Below are positions 31,074-42,689 of a DNA stretch of 64,000 bases, in pieces. The position numbers and the translations under genes are program-made. The stretch spans positions 99,793-163,792 of the forward strand of contig FJOG01000077.1 of NCBI GenBank assembly GCA_900073065.1, in the 5' to 3' direction. Numbering within the stretch: the first letter of the stretch is position 1; every line of letters begins with the position of its first letter. This stretch comes from Phialocephala subalpina. Taxonomy: Eukaryota > Ascomycota > Leotiomycetes > Helotiales > Mollisiaceae. The notes under the pieces are model-generated. The model was not told the DNA's origin. It saw only the letters and a program-made list of their open reading frames with translations, and searched no databases.

Positions 31074-32114
31074 AGTTCAGATTTGCTATTTTCAACGCTG
31101 ATAATTAGCTACATATTGAAGGTTGCTTTAGTAGTATTTCGATTGCAGTGCTTTTCTATCCAAACAATAATTACATTTTATATAAGATCTTTAGCTCTTA
31201 TCGATATTTCCTAGTATAATTAAGTAGATCGCACGTTTATTTAATCTTAGTACGTCATTGTCAGCCCGTAGTAATCCGGTGTTACCGTTGGCGGAAAAAA
31301 TAGTAATATCTTTAGATACAGCCTATATTTATAAGGGTACTATCCAGTACTACCTATAGATCCGTCTATTACTCGCCCGAGAGTTAATTAGGAAGAGCGA
31401 AGTTCCCAATCATCTAATAGAGAGGAAGCATATTAAATAATTTAGTCCTATTTAGAAATCGAGCTTTAAAACCCGTTTATTGATCCACTTTCTCATTCTG
31501 TGGAGTCGAGTGCCTATATATAGCTAATCCCTTTTAATTCGGCTTTACTACTTATAGTCTTATAAGATAGGAGTTCTACGTTTTTTACGGCGGTGTATTC
31601 TCCGTGAGATTATATATTCCGGCCGTCTTTTAATCGATTCTCTAGATTCGTTCGGAGAATCAACTAAATCTACCCGTTTCTACTTAAGTTTTCTCCTTTC
31701 CCGCGGCTTGTTTCCTCGGTACTTCCTCGCTATTTTTACAGCCTCCCGTTTTATCCTATAGTCTTAAATTCTCGCTATTAGAACCGAGACAACTCTATTG
31801 AATTAAAGCGTAACCGTTTACTCTAAGGACGTCCGCCCCTTTCGATAAATAGAGTGTGCTAATAATATTGAATTTCCGTTCTCGAGGCTCAATTCGGGTC
31901 GTATTACTCGTCTCAATTAAAACGATAGAATAAAGAGATGCCATTGCCCTATTTATCGAGACTTTTTACTCTCCCAATTTAGCGATTTCACAAGCCCTTC
32001 GAGGCTATCTTATGATAACCCTTTTTATGTCCTCTATTAATCGGAGTATATTTCGTCGTATTTAAGACTAATATTCTTATCCCTTTCCCCGCAATTAATA
32101 TCATTTACTACTTC

Positions 32115-32186
32115 GAGTAGTTACGTATACTCGAGTATGAATAGTTACGCATATTCAAGTACGAATAGTTACGTATATTTAAGTAA
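32115..32186. repeat. 24-bp tandem repeat, three copies
   Basis: Units of the form GAATAGTTACGTATATTCAA plus four bases occur three times without a gap, with a few C/T differences between copies. Confidence 0.75.
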
Positions 32187-32999
32187 GAGAATCATATGCC
32201 ACTTACATTTAATCCTTTAATTTGGTTGAGTTTTACGACGTTTTAAGTCAAAGGTTAAAGTTGGTTAAGCGCCCTTTAAATTGCACTAATAGGGCGCTAA
32301 AAAAGTATCGCCTTTTTTGCGACGTGCAACAAAAAAGTTTCTATGCATAAAGTTTTATTAGAAGCCGACTTGGAAAATTAGGTTAAGGCTAAAGAGTCTA
32401 TAATTTAAATTGCTTTATAAACTTACTGTAACTGCTTTTGGATCTCTAATAAGATAAAGATAACGTATTATAATCGACTCGAATTGAGTAGATAATCGAT
32501 ATTTGTAAATTTGCACTCGAAAAAGGGCAATTTAAATTTCATTTTTTACTTTAAACGCTATTCGATTCGAGTTAATCGAAAGAGATAGTTTAATGTAAAG
32601 TAAGTTTTATAGCCACGATGAAATCGGACTTCTGGGTTATATGTATAGACGGCATTGAATATAAAGTTCCCCCGGCAGTATTAGAGAAGTATATTTTGTA
32701 TTGAGATTAGAGTAATTAACGAGATATCGATTAAAAGTAAACTTAGGACTTTACGGCTCTTTATCGGGATAAGAGAAGTAAGATGAGAGCTGAGAGATTC
32801 TATGTGGATTATATAACGTAACTTTGCTCGAAGGAAACGGGACAAGGCAATTCGGACGGTAGATTGGAAGTTGGTCGTCTCTTTGAAGCGGGAGTAGTTA
32901 AAATCATTCCTAAAATGGTAAATAAAGGACTAGAGATTAAAGTAAGAGTATAATTGCTCGAGGAGTTGCTTAAAAGGGTATTCGGGATTCATTTGCTTT

Positions 33000-33900
33000 A
33001 AGATTATCTAATAAACTGTACTCAAGCGTTTAAACCGTCGTCCGGGTATTAATAAACCGTAGAGATTGGCTGTAACTAAATGCCGGTTATTTAAAGTATT
33101 AGAAATCCACGCTATAAGATTTTTGAACTTTAAATAAATACAATAAAATACTTCTTACTATTAAAGATGCTCTTTGGCTTATGCCTACATTAGTGGAGCA
33201 CCGTATTCAAATATCGGTACTAAGAATTGCTTATAAATCCGAAGTCGATATACCGGACTTTAGGAATTACTTTGAACTTTTAATTAGTGTACTCGCCTTA
33301 CTATAGTCTAAATCCGTTGATCGAGGTACTATTAGAAGTCGATCCCATTTACGGTCACCGGAAACTTAAGGTAAGTGTACGATTTTACTCTCGGGATCTC
33401 TTACTTGTAAATGAGAAGGGAGGGAAGGTCCGATCGGGAAATAACGACGGTACATTTGGCCAAGTTAAAAAAGATGGCATTTTTTACCGTCCAATTTTCT
33501 ACGACCCGCAATAATTGGGTTAAATCGGTCTTAAAATGAGTAATAATCACGCTATCGTCGGCGTAAAAAAGGTAAAGAAGAATTCTCGGTGCGTGGGCAT
33601 TGATTTGGTATAGTAAATCATCCACAAAGAAGTTAAAGAGCCACGGTAAGAGTAGTGAGCCTTAAAAAACTTCCCGTGACCGCGAGAACTAATCGGTGAC
33701 TCGTTTATTAATTAGGATCCGAGACTTAAAGTTGAGAAATATTAGGTCTTGGATCAAACGGCGGAACGTTCTTAAATATCTTTTCGCGGTTAACTTAGCG
33801 TTTAACCGCTAGTAGTCGATAATATCAAAAGCCGATTTGAAATCGAGGAAAACGGCCGTCGATCGTACTTTAAACGAGAAAAGGGCGTGAACTACTATAA
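33000..33900 (-). pseudogene. LINE reverse transcriptase domain remnant
   Basis: The minus strand encodes TAVFLDFKSAFDIIDY (RT motif A), then REVF, a TAA where the conserved VPQG Gln belongs, GSLLLPWLFNFFVDDL (motif B), LYLFYADDSVIIT (catalytic YADD, motif C) and WTVKNAIFFNLAKC, the ..NP.KC segment after it. Downstream comes ILVPIFEYGAPL, the typical post-RT R.ILEYGCPLW-like segment. This is a clear non-LTR RT of the Tad/Jockey-like kind, inactivated by stops. Confidence 0.85.
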
Positions 33901-35469
33901 TATTACTATATATAGAGTAGCTCCGATAGAACCCTACTTAAACCGAGTAGAGTTGGGCCTACGGTTAACCTTGGGCCTAAAGAAGGAGTAGCCGTTCAAA
34001 CACCTTCCGGAAAATGCAAATGATCGAGATAAAGCGGAGGTTCTTAGTATCTCGTTTTCGAGTAACGTCTTTCGTTAAAAGATAGATCTTCGATTCGTTT
34101 TACGCTCGCGGCGTCTTCTTTTCACGGAGGCATCGGTTGTAGAGTTCTTGTAGCCACGTAATAATAGCCGTCTCTTGGACTACTTTTAGGAATCGGATAT
34201 GCGTACTATCTACCCCACAGTTTTTCTCCGCTTTTTATTCTTAGATTTCTTTGATTATTTGCTCTCTCGTCTACGAGATTACTTTTTTTAAGTTTATTTG
34301 CGTCGATTGAACTTAAAATGGCCGTTTCGACCAGCGTTTTTAGAAGATAACTAAGTTCTTTACTATTGTATTTATCTTTCAATTTAAAGTTTTTAAAGTG
34401 GGAAAGATTATATTATTTTCCTTTGATGATTGGCACATTTACTTGTACAAGCGAATACTTATTGTGATCGTTTACTCGCGAATAGAGGGTTTATAGGTTT
34501 AAAGAGTCCGATTCTACGGTAATATAGAAAAACTAATCGTCTTCTTTTAAATCTATTAATAAAATTAGATTAGCTTCGTATTTATTTCATCGATATTATT
34601 ATTTGCCGAGAATAATCGATTCGATCGATTAATTAAATCGAATATTGTATTTCTTACGTGTAATTTAAAGAATTGGTTGACTCGAAAGCGTTTAATATTT
34701 TAAATTACAATCTCTCTTTAATTTTTTCGTTCGAAGGTGAAATAAAAGGTGTATTTATAGTCGATTTTAATTTTTCGGCTTGTATTATTCAATAGTTCGA
34801 GCGTCGATATTTAATTTAATCGGATAAAGTAATGATCGATAGTGAGTTTTTCTATTCTTCGAACGAGCTTAAAATGTTGGTAATCGGTCTCTATAAGGAA
34901 GTCTATCCAGATTTGCAAACGCTCCGATGGGCTTATTTCTCCGGCTTAATAAAGGGGATCTCGGAAACGCGTGTTAATATCTCTTATAATTACGGTTAAA
35001 AATTTGAGAGAATCGAGAAGTAACGCGAGCGTATTAGAATCGAAGGTTATTAATGGGAAATACACCTTTAAAAAAGAATACTTACTTCGATAAAATGTGA
35101 GGCTATATTCTATAATATCGACTTTTTCAACTTTACTTCGAGCGTAATAAAATCTTAAGAAGTAGATTTCGCTTCGTTATTTACTTTAAAGGTTTTTAAT
35201 CGTTAGATTTATCGATATAATAAATCGACGATCTCGATAGTAAATGTAATAATTTATAAACTACGTTTCCGCGATAAAGAGGTAATCGAAGTATTAATTG
35301 AAAAGGATATAGTAAACTTCCTATGAAGTTCGAAAGAAGCTTCGAACGTTAACGTATTTAATACGGAGATTTATATTCGTTCGGAGTATTTCAATTTAGA
35401 TTTTGGGGTAAAGGGTTGGAAACTAAGTCCTCCTTAGTTTAGGAGGGCTTGAAAATTAGAATAAACCCC

Positions 35470-36040
35470 GTTAATTCTTACTTACTATCGAATGGCTCGC
35501 CGTTTTTTAATTATTATTGCGAAATCGGTTTTAATTTGCTTGAATTATTGTATTAATTCTTTAGTTCGATTGATAAGATCGAACGGGCGATTTGGAGGTA
35601 GTGAAATCGAAGAATTAAATAGGATATCGATTGAAATAAGATCGTATAAGCGTTTAAATACTGCACTTTTTACGTATACTTTAATTGGGTTAGTAGATTT
35701 TAATTGGGGTTTAAGTTTAGGTATCGAAGAGCTCAAATTTACGTTAATTGGTTTAGTCGAATCTAAGGACGGGTTCGGTGGTGAAGAGTTGAGCTCGTCC
35801 TTTGGGTATGTGCAGGGGATGTTAGCGTCGGAGGAAAATATGTGCTTTAAGGCTAGGCTTAGCGAGGACTATAATAGTGTTTCGTACGAAGGCGTTGGTT
35901 GGGGTGGGTTGGACGAGGTGAGGAAGATGGTAAGCATTCGGTACTACTTTTACCAAGTCTTATTCATTTTAATCATCGACTCGAGGTGTTACAAAGTTAA
36001 TTGTAAAAACGATGTGTTAGGTCTACTATTCTCTCGTCTC
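35470..36040 (-). pseudogene. LINE ORF1 (gag-like) remnant
   Basis: A coherent minus-strand reading gives a Pro/Ser/Asn-rich protein (NPPQPTPSYETLL, then FSSDANIPCTYPKDELNS, PKLKPQLKSTNPIKVY and RPFDLINRTKELIQANQNRF) with TAG/TAA at Gln-like positions. It lies directly upstream of the RT-bearing ORF on the same strand, as ORF1 does in Tad-type LINEs. The plus-strand frame of 188 codons at 35492-36058 is its shadow. Confidence 0.5.
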
Positions 36041-36827
36041 GCTTGGATTTGGGAGTAGCGGGACGTTTTATCCAGAAATGGGAATTCTTCGTCCGCCTTT
36101 CGTTTCCTCGGAAGGGTCTGGGATATTAGGCTTAACGCAAGTGTAATGTGTATTGTGCTTAGGTTATAATATCCTTGTAGAACCGCATACTCCTCTTATT
36201 CTAATAAGAAATATTAATAAATACGTTTTAAAACTTCGATAAATTGTGTCTAATTTAATTGTTTTTTGGCCAGGTCGATATACTCGGTGTATATCGCTCG
36301 ATTATATGTGCCCGAGGCACTCCTCGAATTAGAGCGTTAGTACGTCTATATTCGGCGTGGTTACCCATTTTTACTTCCCTTATTTACTTTATTTTTAATA
36401 AATTTAAATTTAAGAGGATTCTTAATATAGTTTGGGCAACGGATTTTGAATTTGAATAAATTGAAGAGGGCGTTAATTAAATAGAATTTACCGCTTTCGA
36501 GTACGAATTAAAGTAAACGTAAACGGTTTATTGGATTTATAAAATAATAAATAAAAGAATAAAAGAATAATAACGTAAATGAGAAGCTTTAAAGAGGGGC
36601 ATGTAGTAGAGTTATATAAGTATTCTAATAACCGTTTTACTTCGAGAATCAATATTTACTTTTAAAAAGTCATTTTAAAGCGAAATAAATTTAATATTAA
36701 ATTTAATCGAACGAAAAAATTTATTTCTTACGATTTTAAGGGTTTTATAATCGTAAGGGCTTAAATTTGAGAGTAATCTCTCTAAGGGTTAATTATAAGC
36801 TTGAAGATTTAAGTAAGCCGTAGTAAT

Positions 36828-36877
36828 CCTAGTTTAACGTACCGCATTTTAAGGGGAACGCGGTACGTTAAATTAGG
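36828..36877. repeat. 18-bp inverted repeat (hairpin)
   Basis: CCTAGTTTAACGTACCGC (36828-36845) and GCGGTACGTTAAATTAGG (36860-36877) are reverse complements with one mismatch, separated by 14 bp. It could be abutting transposon termini or a regulatory hairpin; it lies about 75 bp upstream of a TATA motif. Confidence 0.85.
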
Positions 36878-36951
36878 GTAAACGAGGTAGTTAGTATTTT
36901 TCTTTCGACGATTACTCTTAAAATAATACTTTAACTTTCTTTAATTTTAAG

Positions 36952-36958
36952 TATAAAA
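36952..36958 (+). promoter_or_regulatory. TATA box followed by a pyrimidine tract
   Basis: TATAAAA followed about 115 bp later by a C/T-rich tract (37070-37140) is the usual fungal promoter/transcription-start layout. It precedes the long frame beginning at about 37.14 kb. Confidence 0.4.
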
Positions 36959-37139
36959 GGGTACAAGGAAATAAATCATTCGAATATTATAAAAGTAAAG
37001 TCTTTAATAAGATTAAAAGCTGCTTACTCTCGGTTTTAGAAAGATAATAATTCTCGTATAAAAATAATTTACTTCTCTTATATTACTTCCTCTCTTTTCT
37101 CTTTTCTTCTATATTTTAAACCCTCTTTATCTTTATATT

Positions 37140-39250
37140 TATTTACTATATTATTTCTACGAGATATTAGTCGTTAAAAACCTCGAATCCGGTATTTTTA
37201 CTCTTAATATCCGGGAAATTTTACGGATTTTTCTTAGTTAAATTAACGAATTATACTTAGATTTTCCAAGTACTTCTAATAGCTTTAAAGTTTGCATTAG
37301 TACTAATTATGCCGATTTTCGTCGTTATATCGAGATTAAATATCAAGAGAAGTTGGATTTTCAATCCAAAGTTCCAATCAATTACTACTTTAGTAGTAAT
37401 CGACGAAGGTTTCCAAACGAAACTAATCGTCGAGATATGGTTATTTAAACCGAAATTCGTCGTAAATTTCTTATTATTCAACCGAACTTTAAGCCGGGAA
37501 TTCCGATAAATACGGCGTATATCGAATCGATACCCGAAATTAGGACTTGTCGACGTCGGGTTACACGGAGGCCCTTCCTTTTACGCGTAATTTGCTCATT
37601 TAATAGCGATATCGAGACTAACGCTCGAATAGCTACGAGAAGGACCCCCCAACGATTTATTCCTTATTATAATCCCATTAAAAGCTAAAGTTCGTCGTAT
37701 TCTCTATCCGATATTTAAAGTTATACTAAAAAGTAATCAAGATCCTTATTAGTCGCTTTTACTATATTTAGTCTATATACTTAGGAAAAAGCAATTAGTA
37801 GACCGATTAGCTTTATCTACGGTCTTGAGGATTTTATATGTAAATAAGTCATTAAGCGGAAATCGAAACGAAAAACTGATTTCAATTTATAGCGGCTTAC
37901 CAAGAAACTTATAATAGGCCCTAATACCAAGCCGAACTCGAGCCTCGAATTCTCAAATGCCGATGATAAAGATAATAAAAACTAACTACGCGTAAAAATA
38001 AAGCAAAACGATAATGACGCACGTGAAGCTAATAATGCCGCTCTTTCCACCGTTCCGTCCGACTATAGAATAAACGTAATTGTTAACTCGATCGAAGGAG
38101 TCGAAAGGAACGTTCCGGGTTTGAAACCAACGTCGATTTTTGTGATCCCATCCTCCCAAGACTCTACGTCTTTTTAAAGCGAGTCCGATAATTAGAACCC
38201 GATCGCAATAATTGAGACGGATACTAAAACTATCCTCCATTAACACGAAATTGCAATTAGCATTTAAATCTCTCAAAAATACCGAAGTGCGATCATTAAT
38301 CAAAGTTTAGCATTAAAAGAACGCGATACTTTCGAGAATTTTCGTTAGGCTTATTCTTATTAGCGGCGAGATTACGCGGTTTATACTTCTCACGGCGTTA
38401 CGTAAAAAAGCTCGACTATAGAACGATACCCCGCCTTAAAGCGATTCTCTCGTACCTATTATATTGCTACAAATACAACGCTTCGCCGTATTATATTAAA
38501 TATTCTTCACCGAATCAACTTTATTTATTTATACGAAGTTTACTTCGAGACTTTAAAAGTATTATTACGTTTTTCGCTTCAATAAAACGCGTCGAAATCA
38601 AATGCAAATTGTCGAGTCCGAGATATTTTTAATAAAAATATTCGCGATATTACTAAAGATTAAATGTTTTAAGCATATTATTCGGTCTATACGGGCAAAC
38701 TACGTTATAATATCGATAAAACGTTTCGAGTAACGTTAATTAATGCGGAAAAGTGGTATATACTACGAAAGGAATTTAATATCGGGATACTCGCACTCGT
38801 TTCGTAGGGAGCTAATAATTAGTTTAAGAAGCTACCGTTGACGTATTTACCCGTCTACTTTTACCTCGTCCGCAGCGTTAATCCTACGGCGGTCTTTATA
38901 GGGGAGATAGTGTTTAACCGGGTCTCTACTTCTTAAAAAGACGAAAGTCCGCCTACGTAATTTCTACGTTTCGAGCATTTGGAAACCATCGACGAAATCC
39001 TCTTCCGAGTAAATCCTTTGAAGCTTTTTAAGGAGATTAATATGGATTGTATTCCTTATAATAGCCGAGCGTTTGATAGGATACAAATAAAAAGAGTAAT
39101 TACAGTGATAATTGATATGGATAATAATAATACTATTACTTTGAACGCAATCTTCTCGTTTGTAGTAAGTTTCTCCTAAGGAGATAATAGCGAGTACTAA
39201 ATACCACTTGGTTTCTTTGATAGTATTGATTTATTAGAGGCGTAATTTTA
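37140..39250 (+). pseudogene. RIP-mutated gene of unknown function, about 700 codons
   Basis: One reading frame can be followed from about 37140 to about 39250; the only interruptions I noted are TAA/TAG, and codon phase is the same at 37311 and 38982. No start ATG survives (it could have become ATA). Readable parts include NYADFRRYIEIKYQEKLDF, PSDYRINVIVNSIEGVERN, ALKERDTFENFR, YPALKRFSRTYYIATNTTL, HLETIDEILFRVNPLKLF and the C-terminal NNNTITLNAIF and SEY.IPLGFFDSIDLLEA. I do not recognise the family: no RT, transposase DDE or helicase motif is evident. The C-terminal part recurs at 55.34-55.57 kb, so the ORF belongs to the dispersed repeat that follows it. A TATA box and pyrimidine tract precede it. 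Confidence 0.5.
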
Positions 39251-42200
39251 CGTTAAAAGGGGTAAAGTGATTAATCGATTATAAGCAATACTTTTATAGT
39301 TTAATAAAACGAAGCTCTATATCGGGATAGTATTAAAAGTGTATAGTAAATTTCTTGGGAGTAATAAGAGTATATACGAGTATATAGTCTAATACTCCTC
39401 CCTCTTTAAAATTTTGGAATTTTCGCTGCTTTCTCTCGCATTTTTGGGTTCGTTTAACATTTTACGCCTATTTAATTCGCCCCCTATTTTAGCGCGTCGC
39501 CCTCTCCGCCCTTATTATACAATAATAACGCGAAAACGAGAATTAGGCCAATCAAATGGGAAGTATACCTACCTCTGACGTATTACTTAATCCTGATTCA
39601 GGATTTAGTAGCGTCGAAATTAAATAAGTTTTTTTTTTCCCTTTTATAGTTAACCCTATTTCAAATTGTTTCTCGTTATTCTACTAGTCCCAACGGAATT
39701 ATTATTTCCAACGCAATTATTATTCGACGCCATTAAACTCCTTACACTCGATTATACGCCTATAAAAAATGGGAATTCTTATACCGATACTTTTCTTCCA
39801 AAAAAGAATATTATAAGAAGATAGCCCTAAGTAGCTCCTTTTGTATCGGACTTCGATATTAGTACTTTCTTTGACGTTAGCGGAAGTGTAATAGCCTAGT
39901 AAGTATTTCTTAGTTTACTTCTTTCTCTCCAATAATCGTTTACTTTATAGAGCGAAGAATATATTATAAGAGGATAGTTTTAGCCGGCTCTTTTTATGCT
40001 AGGCTTTGATGTTAACGCTTTCTTCGACTTTAGTGGAAGCGTGGTTATTTAGTATGCACTTCTTGGTTTGCTTCCTACTCCCTAATAACTACTCCCTCTA
40101 TAGAGCTTCCTTTGTACTTACTTCGGTTGCATGAAAAGCTTCAAACGCGACTTTAACCGTAGCCGCCATTAGAACACCGTCTATAGTACTCGATAAGGAC
40201 TTCACTTTTGCCCAATTCTTAGTTGCCGTAAGAACTATAGAATAGGGTTTAATCGTGCTAATAAGGTGATAAAGTACTTGTGGAAGAAGTATAAAGACCG
40301 GGGGTATATTAAACGTGTACTATAATTAAGGCGCGAAGTGTAAAAAAAGCAGTTAATATAGCTTATTTGCTTAAGGGGAGAACGCACGTTTATTTTCATT
40401 AGTTCGATTACTATTAAAGGACGAGTAAACAATATAATTATAGTATAGAAGTAATACAAATCTACTTTCCGATATGCTTTTAAATTGCCACGTAATTTGC
40501 AGTTATACCGACCTTAAAACTATAATAAACGTAGACTTTAAATAGAATATTAACCTTAACTTTAAACTTATTTTCAAATTAACCCCAAAATTAACCCGAA
40601 AATTATCCTCGCTATTAGCTCCTCGGAAAAAGAGTAATAAATTAGATTACACGCTATACATTTTCTCAATGTACCGCTATAATTACGTACAAATATATAA
40701 AAAACCACTATTCCTACCTAAATTTGCTGCTTTTTTTCGATTTCTACGCACGTTTTCTATAGATAAAAACGATCAAATCCTTCCTTTTTACTCGCTACAA
40801 TACGTTATAACTTCTAATTAACCGCCTTCGATTGCGCCTTTAAGCGCCTTACATTACGAATACATAATAGTAAAGCCATTTGAAACCGATCAAATAAATA
40901 CAACTCTTACGCCCAATTAATCATCCGATTTAAATACGAGCTATAACGCGATTAAAACTAAATGAGTTTTTTTTTTTAAACTATTGCTAATTATTATTAA
41001 CTACGTAGTTCTCATGAGAAATGGGTCTCAATTTTTGAGCCAACTATTTTCGACTAGCCATTTAAGGGCCGTTATTTTTATAATATATTAAAATGCCCAT
41101 TAACTTTCGCGCGCAAAGCCGATCGAAATCGTCACGTCCAATCTTAGTACTTTTATACTACTTTGCACTTTTGCCTTATTCCTGGATGTAAAAAGAGCCT
41201 TGGAAAGCCGTATAACCGCAAGGACAAACTATAGGAGCATATGCGGAAGAAGTACCCCGCTTAATCGCAAATATAAGAGAAAAGGCGTAATATTACAATT
41301 TTGCATGGTATATTTACTTAAAAAAAAGAAGTTACGTTTATTTTCATTAATTCGATTACTATTAAAAGACGAGTAAACGATATAATTAAAATATAAGAGT
41401 TAAATCCAAATCTGCTTTCCGATCTGCCTTTGGATTACTTACGTGATTTGCTCTAAATCGTAACTATTAATCGTACGCCGAGATTATAATAAGCGTAAAT
41501 AGTAAATAGAATATTAACCTTCAATTTAAATTTAAATGCGGTCCAATCCAAACTTTAACCTTAAGTTGTCTTTAGTATTAACTCCTCGGAAAAAGAGTAA
41601 TAACTAAAGATATACGCTCTTTCGATATCTAATAAAAACTACAAATAAATATATAAGTAATTATTATCCCCATCCAATTTTCCTACTTTTTTTCGATTTC
41701 TACACACGTTTTCTGCAAATAAGAACTATTAAATCCTACTCCTTTACTCGCTATAACACATTATAGCTTCTAATTAGCCGCCCTCGATTGCGCTTTCGAG
41801 CGCCCTATATCACGAATATATGGCAATAAAACTATTCGAAACCAACCAAATAGACACAGCACTTGTACTCAACCAATTACCTAGTTTAAACAAGGGTTTT
41901 AACGAGGCTCGAACTAAATAAAAGTTTTTTTTTTTCGCTAATTAATGCGATACTACTACGATAGTAAATATACAATAATACTTAACGCTCTCGATATTAT
42001 CGGTTATACAACCAATTCCCACTATGGCCAATCGGTTGTAATCTCTTCTAATTCGATAATATATTCCGATTCTCATAATAATAACGACTTTAAAATTGTA
42101 GTTTTTCATAGTAACGCTTAATAAAATCCAACCCCGCAATATACTACTTTTAATCCGATTATTTTCGATAAATTATTCGACGACGGCCGCTATTTGTGCA

Positions 42201-42320
42201 ATATGCCAAAGTGCCTAACCATTATTATTGGATGGACTTGACCTTAAGTCCGTTTATTTCCCTATATAATCCATTAGCGTAGATTTGCCGAGGGGGTTAA
42301 ATCCGTTTTGCTAAGTCCGT
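39000..42320 (+). repeat. Dispersed repeat, copy A (longest)
   Basis: Mostly non-coding repeat shared with copies at 55.34-58.02 and 59.2-60.72 kb. Recognisable modules are an ORF C-terminus (39.0-39.25 kb), a block starting ACTCCTCCC(T)CTTTAAAA and ending AAATAAGT plus a poly-T run (39.39-39.64), a block with AAGCGTGGTTATTTAGT-like sequence (39.8-40.43), a poly-T-ended block present twice (40.63-40.98 and 41.58-41.94), the block GCCGTATAACCGCAAGGACA (41.2), and ACGACGGCCGCTATTTGTGC (42.18). It is probably a RIP-degraded transposable element; the right end is unclear. Confidence 0.65.
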
Positions 42321-42689
42321 TTATTAAGGTTACGTCCAAATAAGCTCGAATGCGGCTTAAATTCGAGTATAAGTTGGCCTCGGCATATACGATACCAACC
42401 CTATCAAAATATTAACCCAAAGCCCACCGTAAAGTGATTTATTACGACCGTAGTTCAGCAATTGGATTTTTAATAAGGGAAAGTAAGCGCACAAGCCCAA
42501 TTAACAAAATCGGAGATTTTAAGCATAAAGTGAATATAATAATATAAAAGTATAAAATCGGAAATTGCAATTAAATATTACGCGTGATTTTCAAGCCGCA
42601 ATTTAATACGCGTCGAGCAAAAAGACGTATAAAACAAAAGTAGAATTTAAAGTTTTAATAAAAGAATTTAATTTATTCGATTTATATTC

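Larger units (their letters stand above)
31080..36060 (-). mobile_element. Non-LTR retrotransposon (LINE, Tad-like) remnant
   Basis: On the minus strand the order is ORF1-like (about 36.04-35.47 kb), a degraded stretch expected to hold the endonuclease (about 35.3-34.0 kb), reverse transcriptase (about 33.9-33.4 kb), the post-RT segment (about 33.3-33.0 kb) and an uninformative 3' part to about 31.1 kb. That order and orientation fit a LINE. Internal stops are mainly TAA/TAG. Neither a poly(A) tail nor target-site duplications could be identified, so the ends are approximate. Confidence 0.7.

Noticed and set aside
35492..36058. 188-codon uninterrupted plus-strand ORF with an ATG
   Set aside because: The minus strand of the same interval reads as a Pro/Ser-rich LINE ORF1 in the right position and orientation relative to the RT; the plus frame has no motif and is best explained as its shadow.
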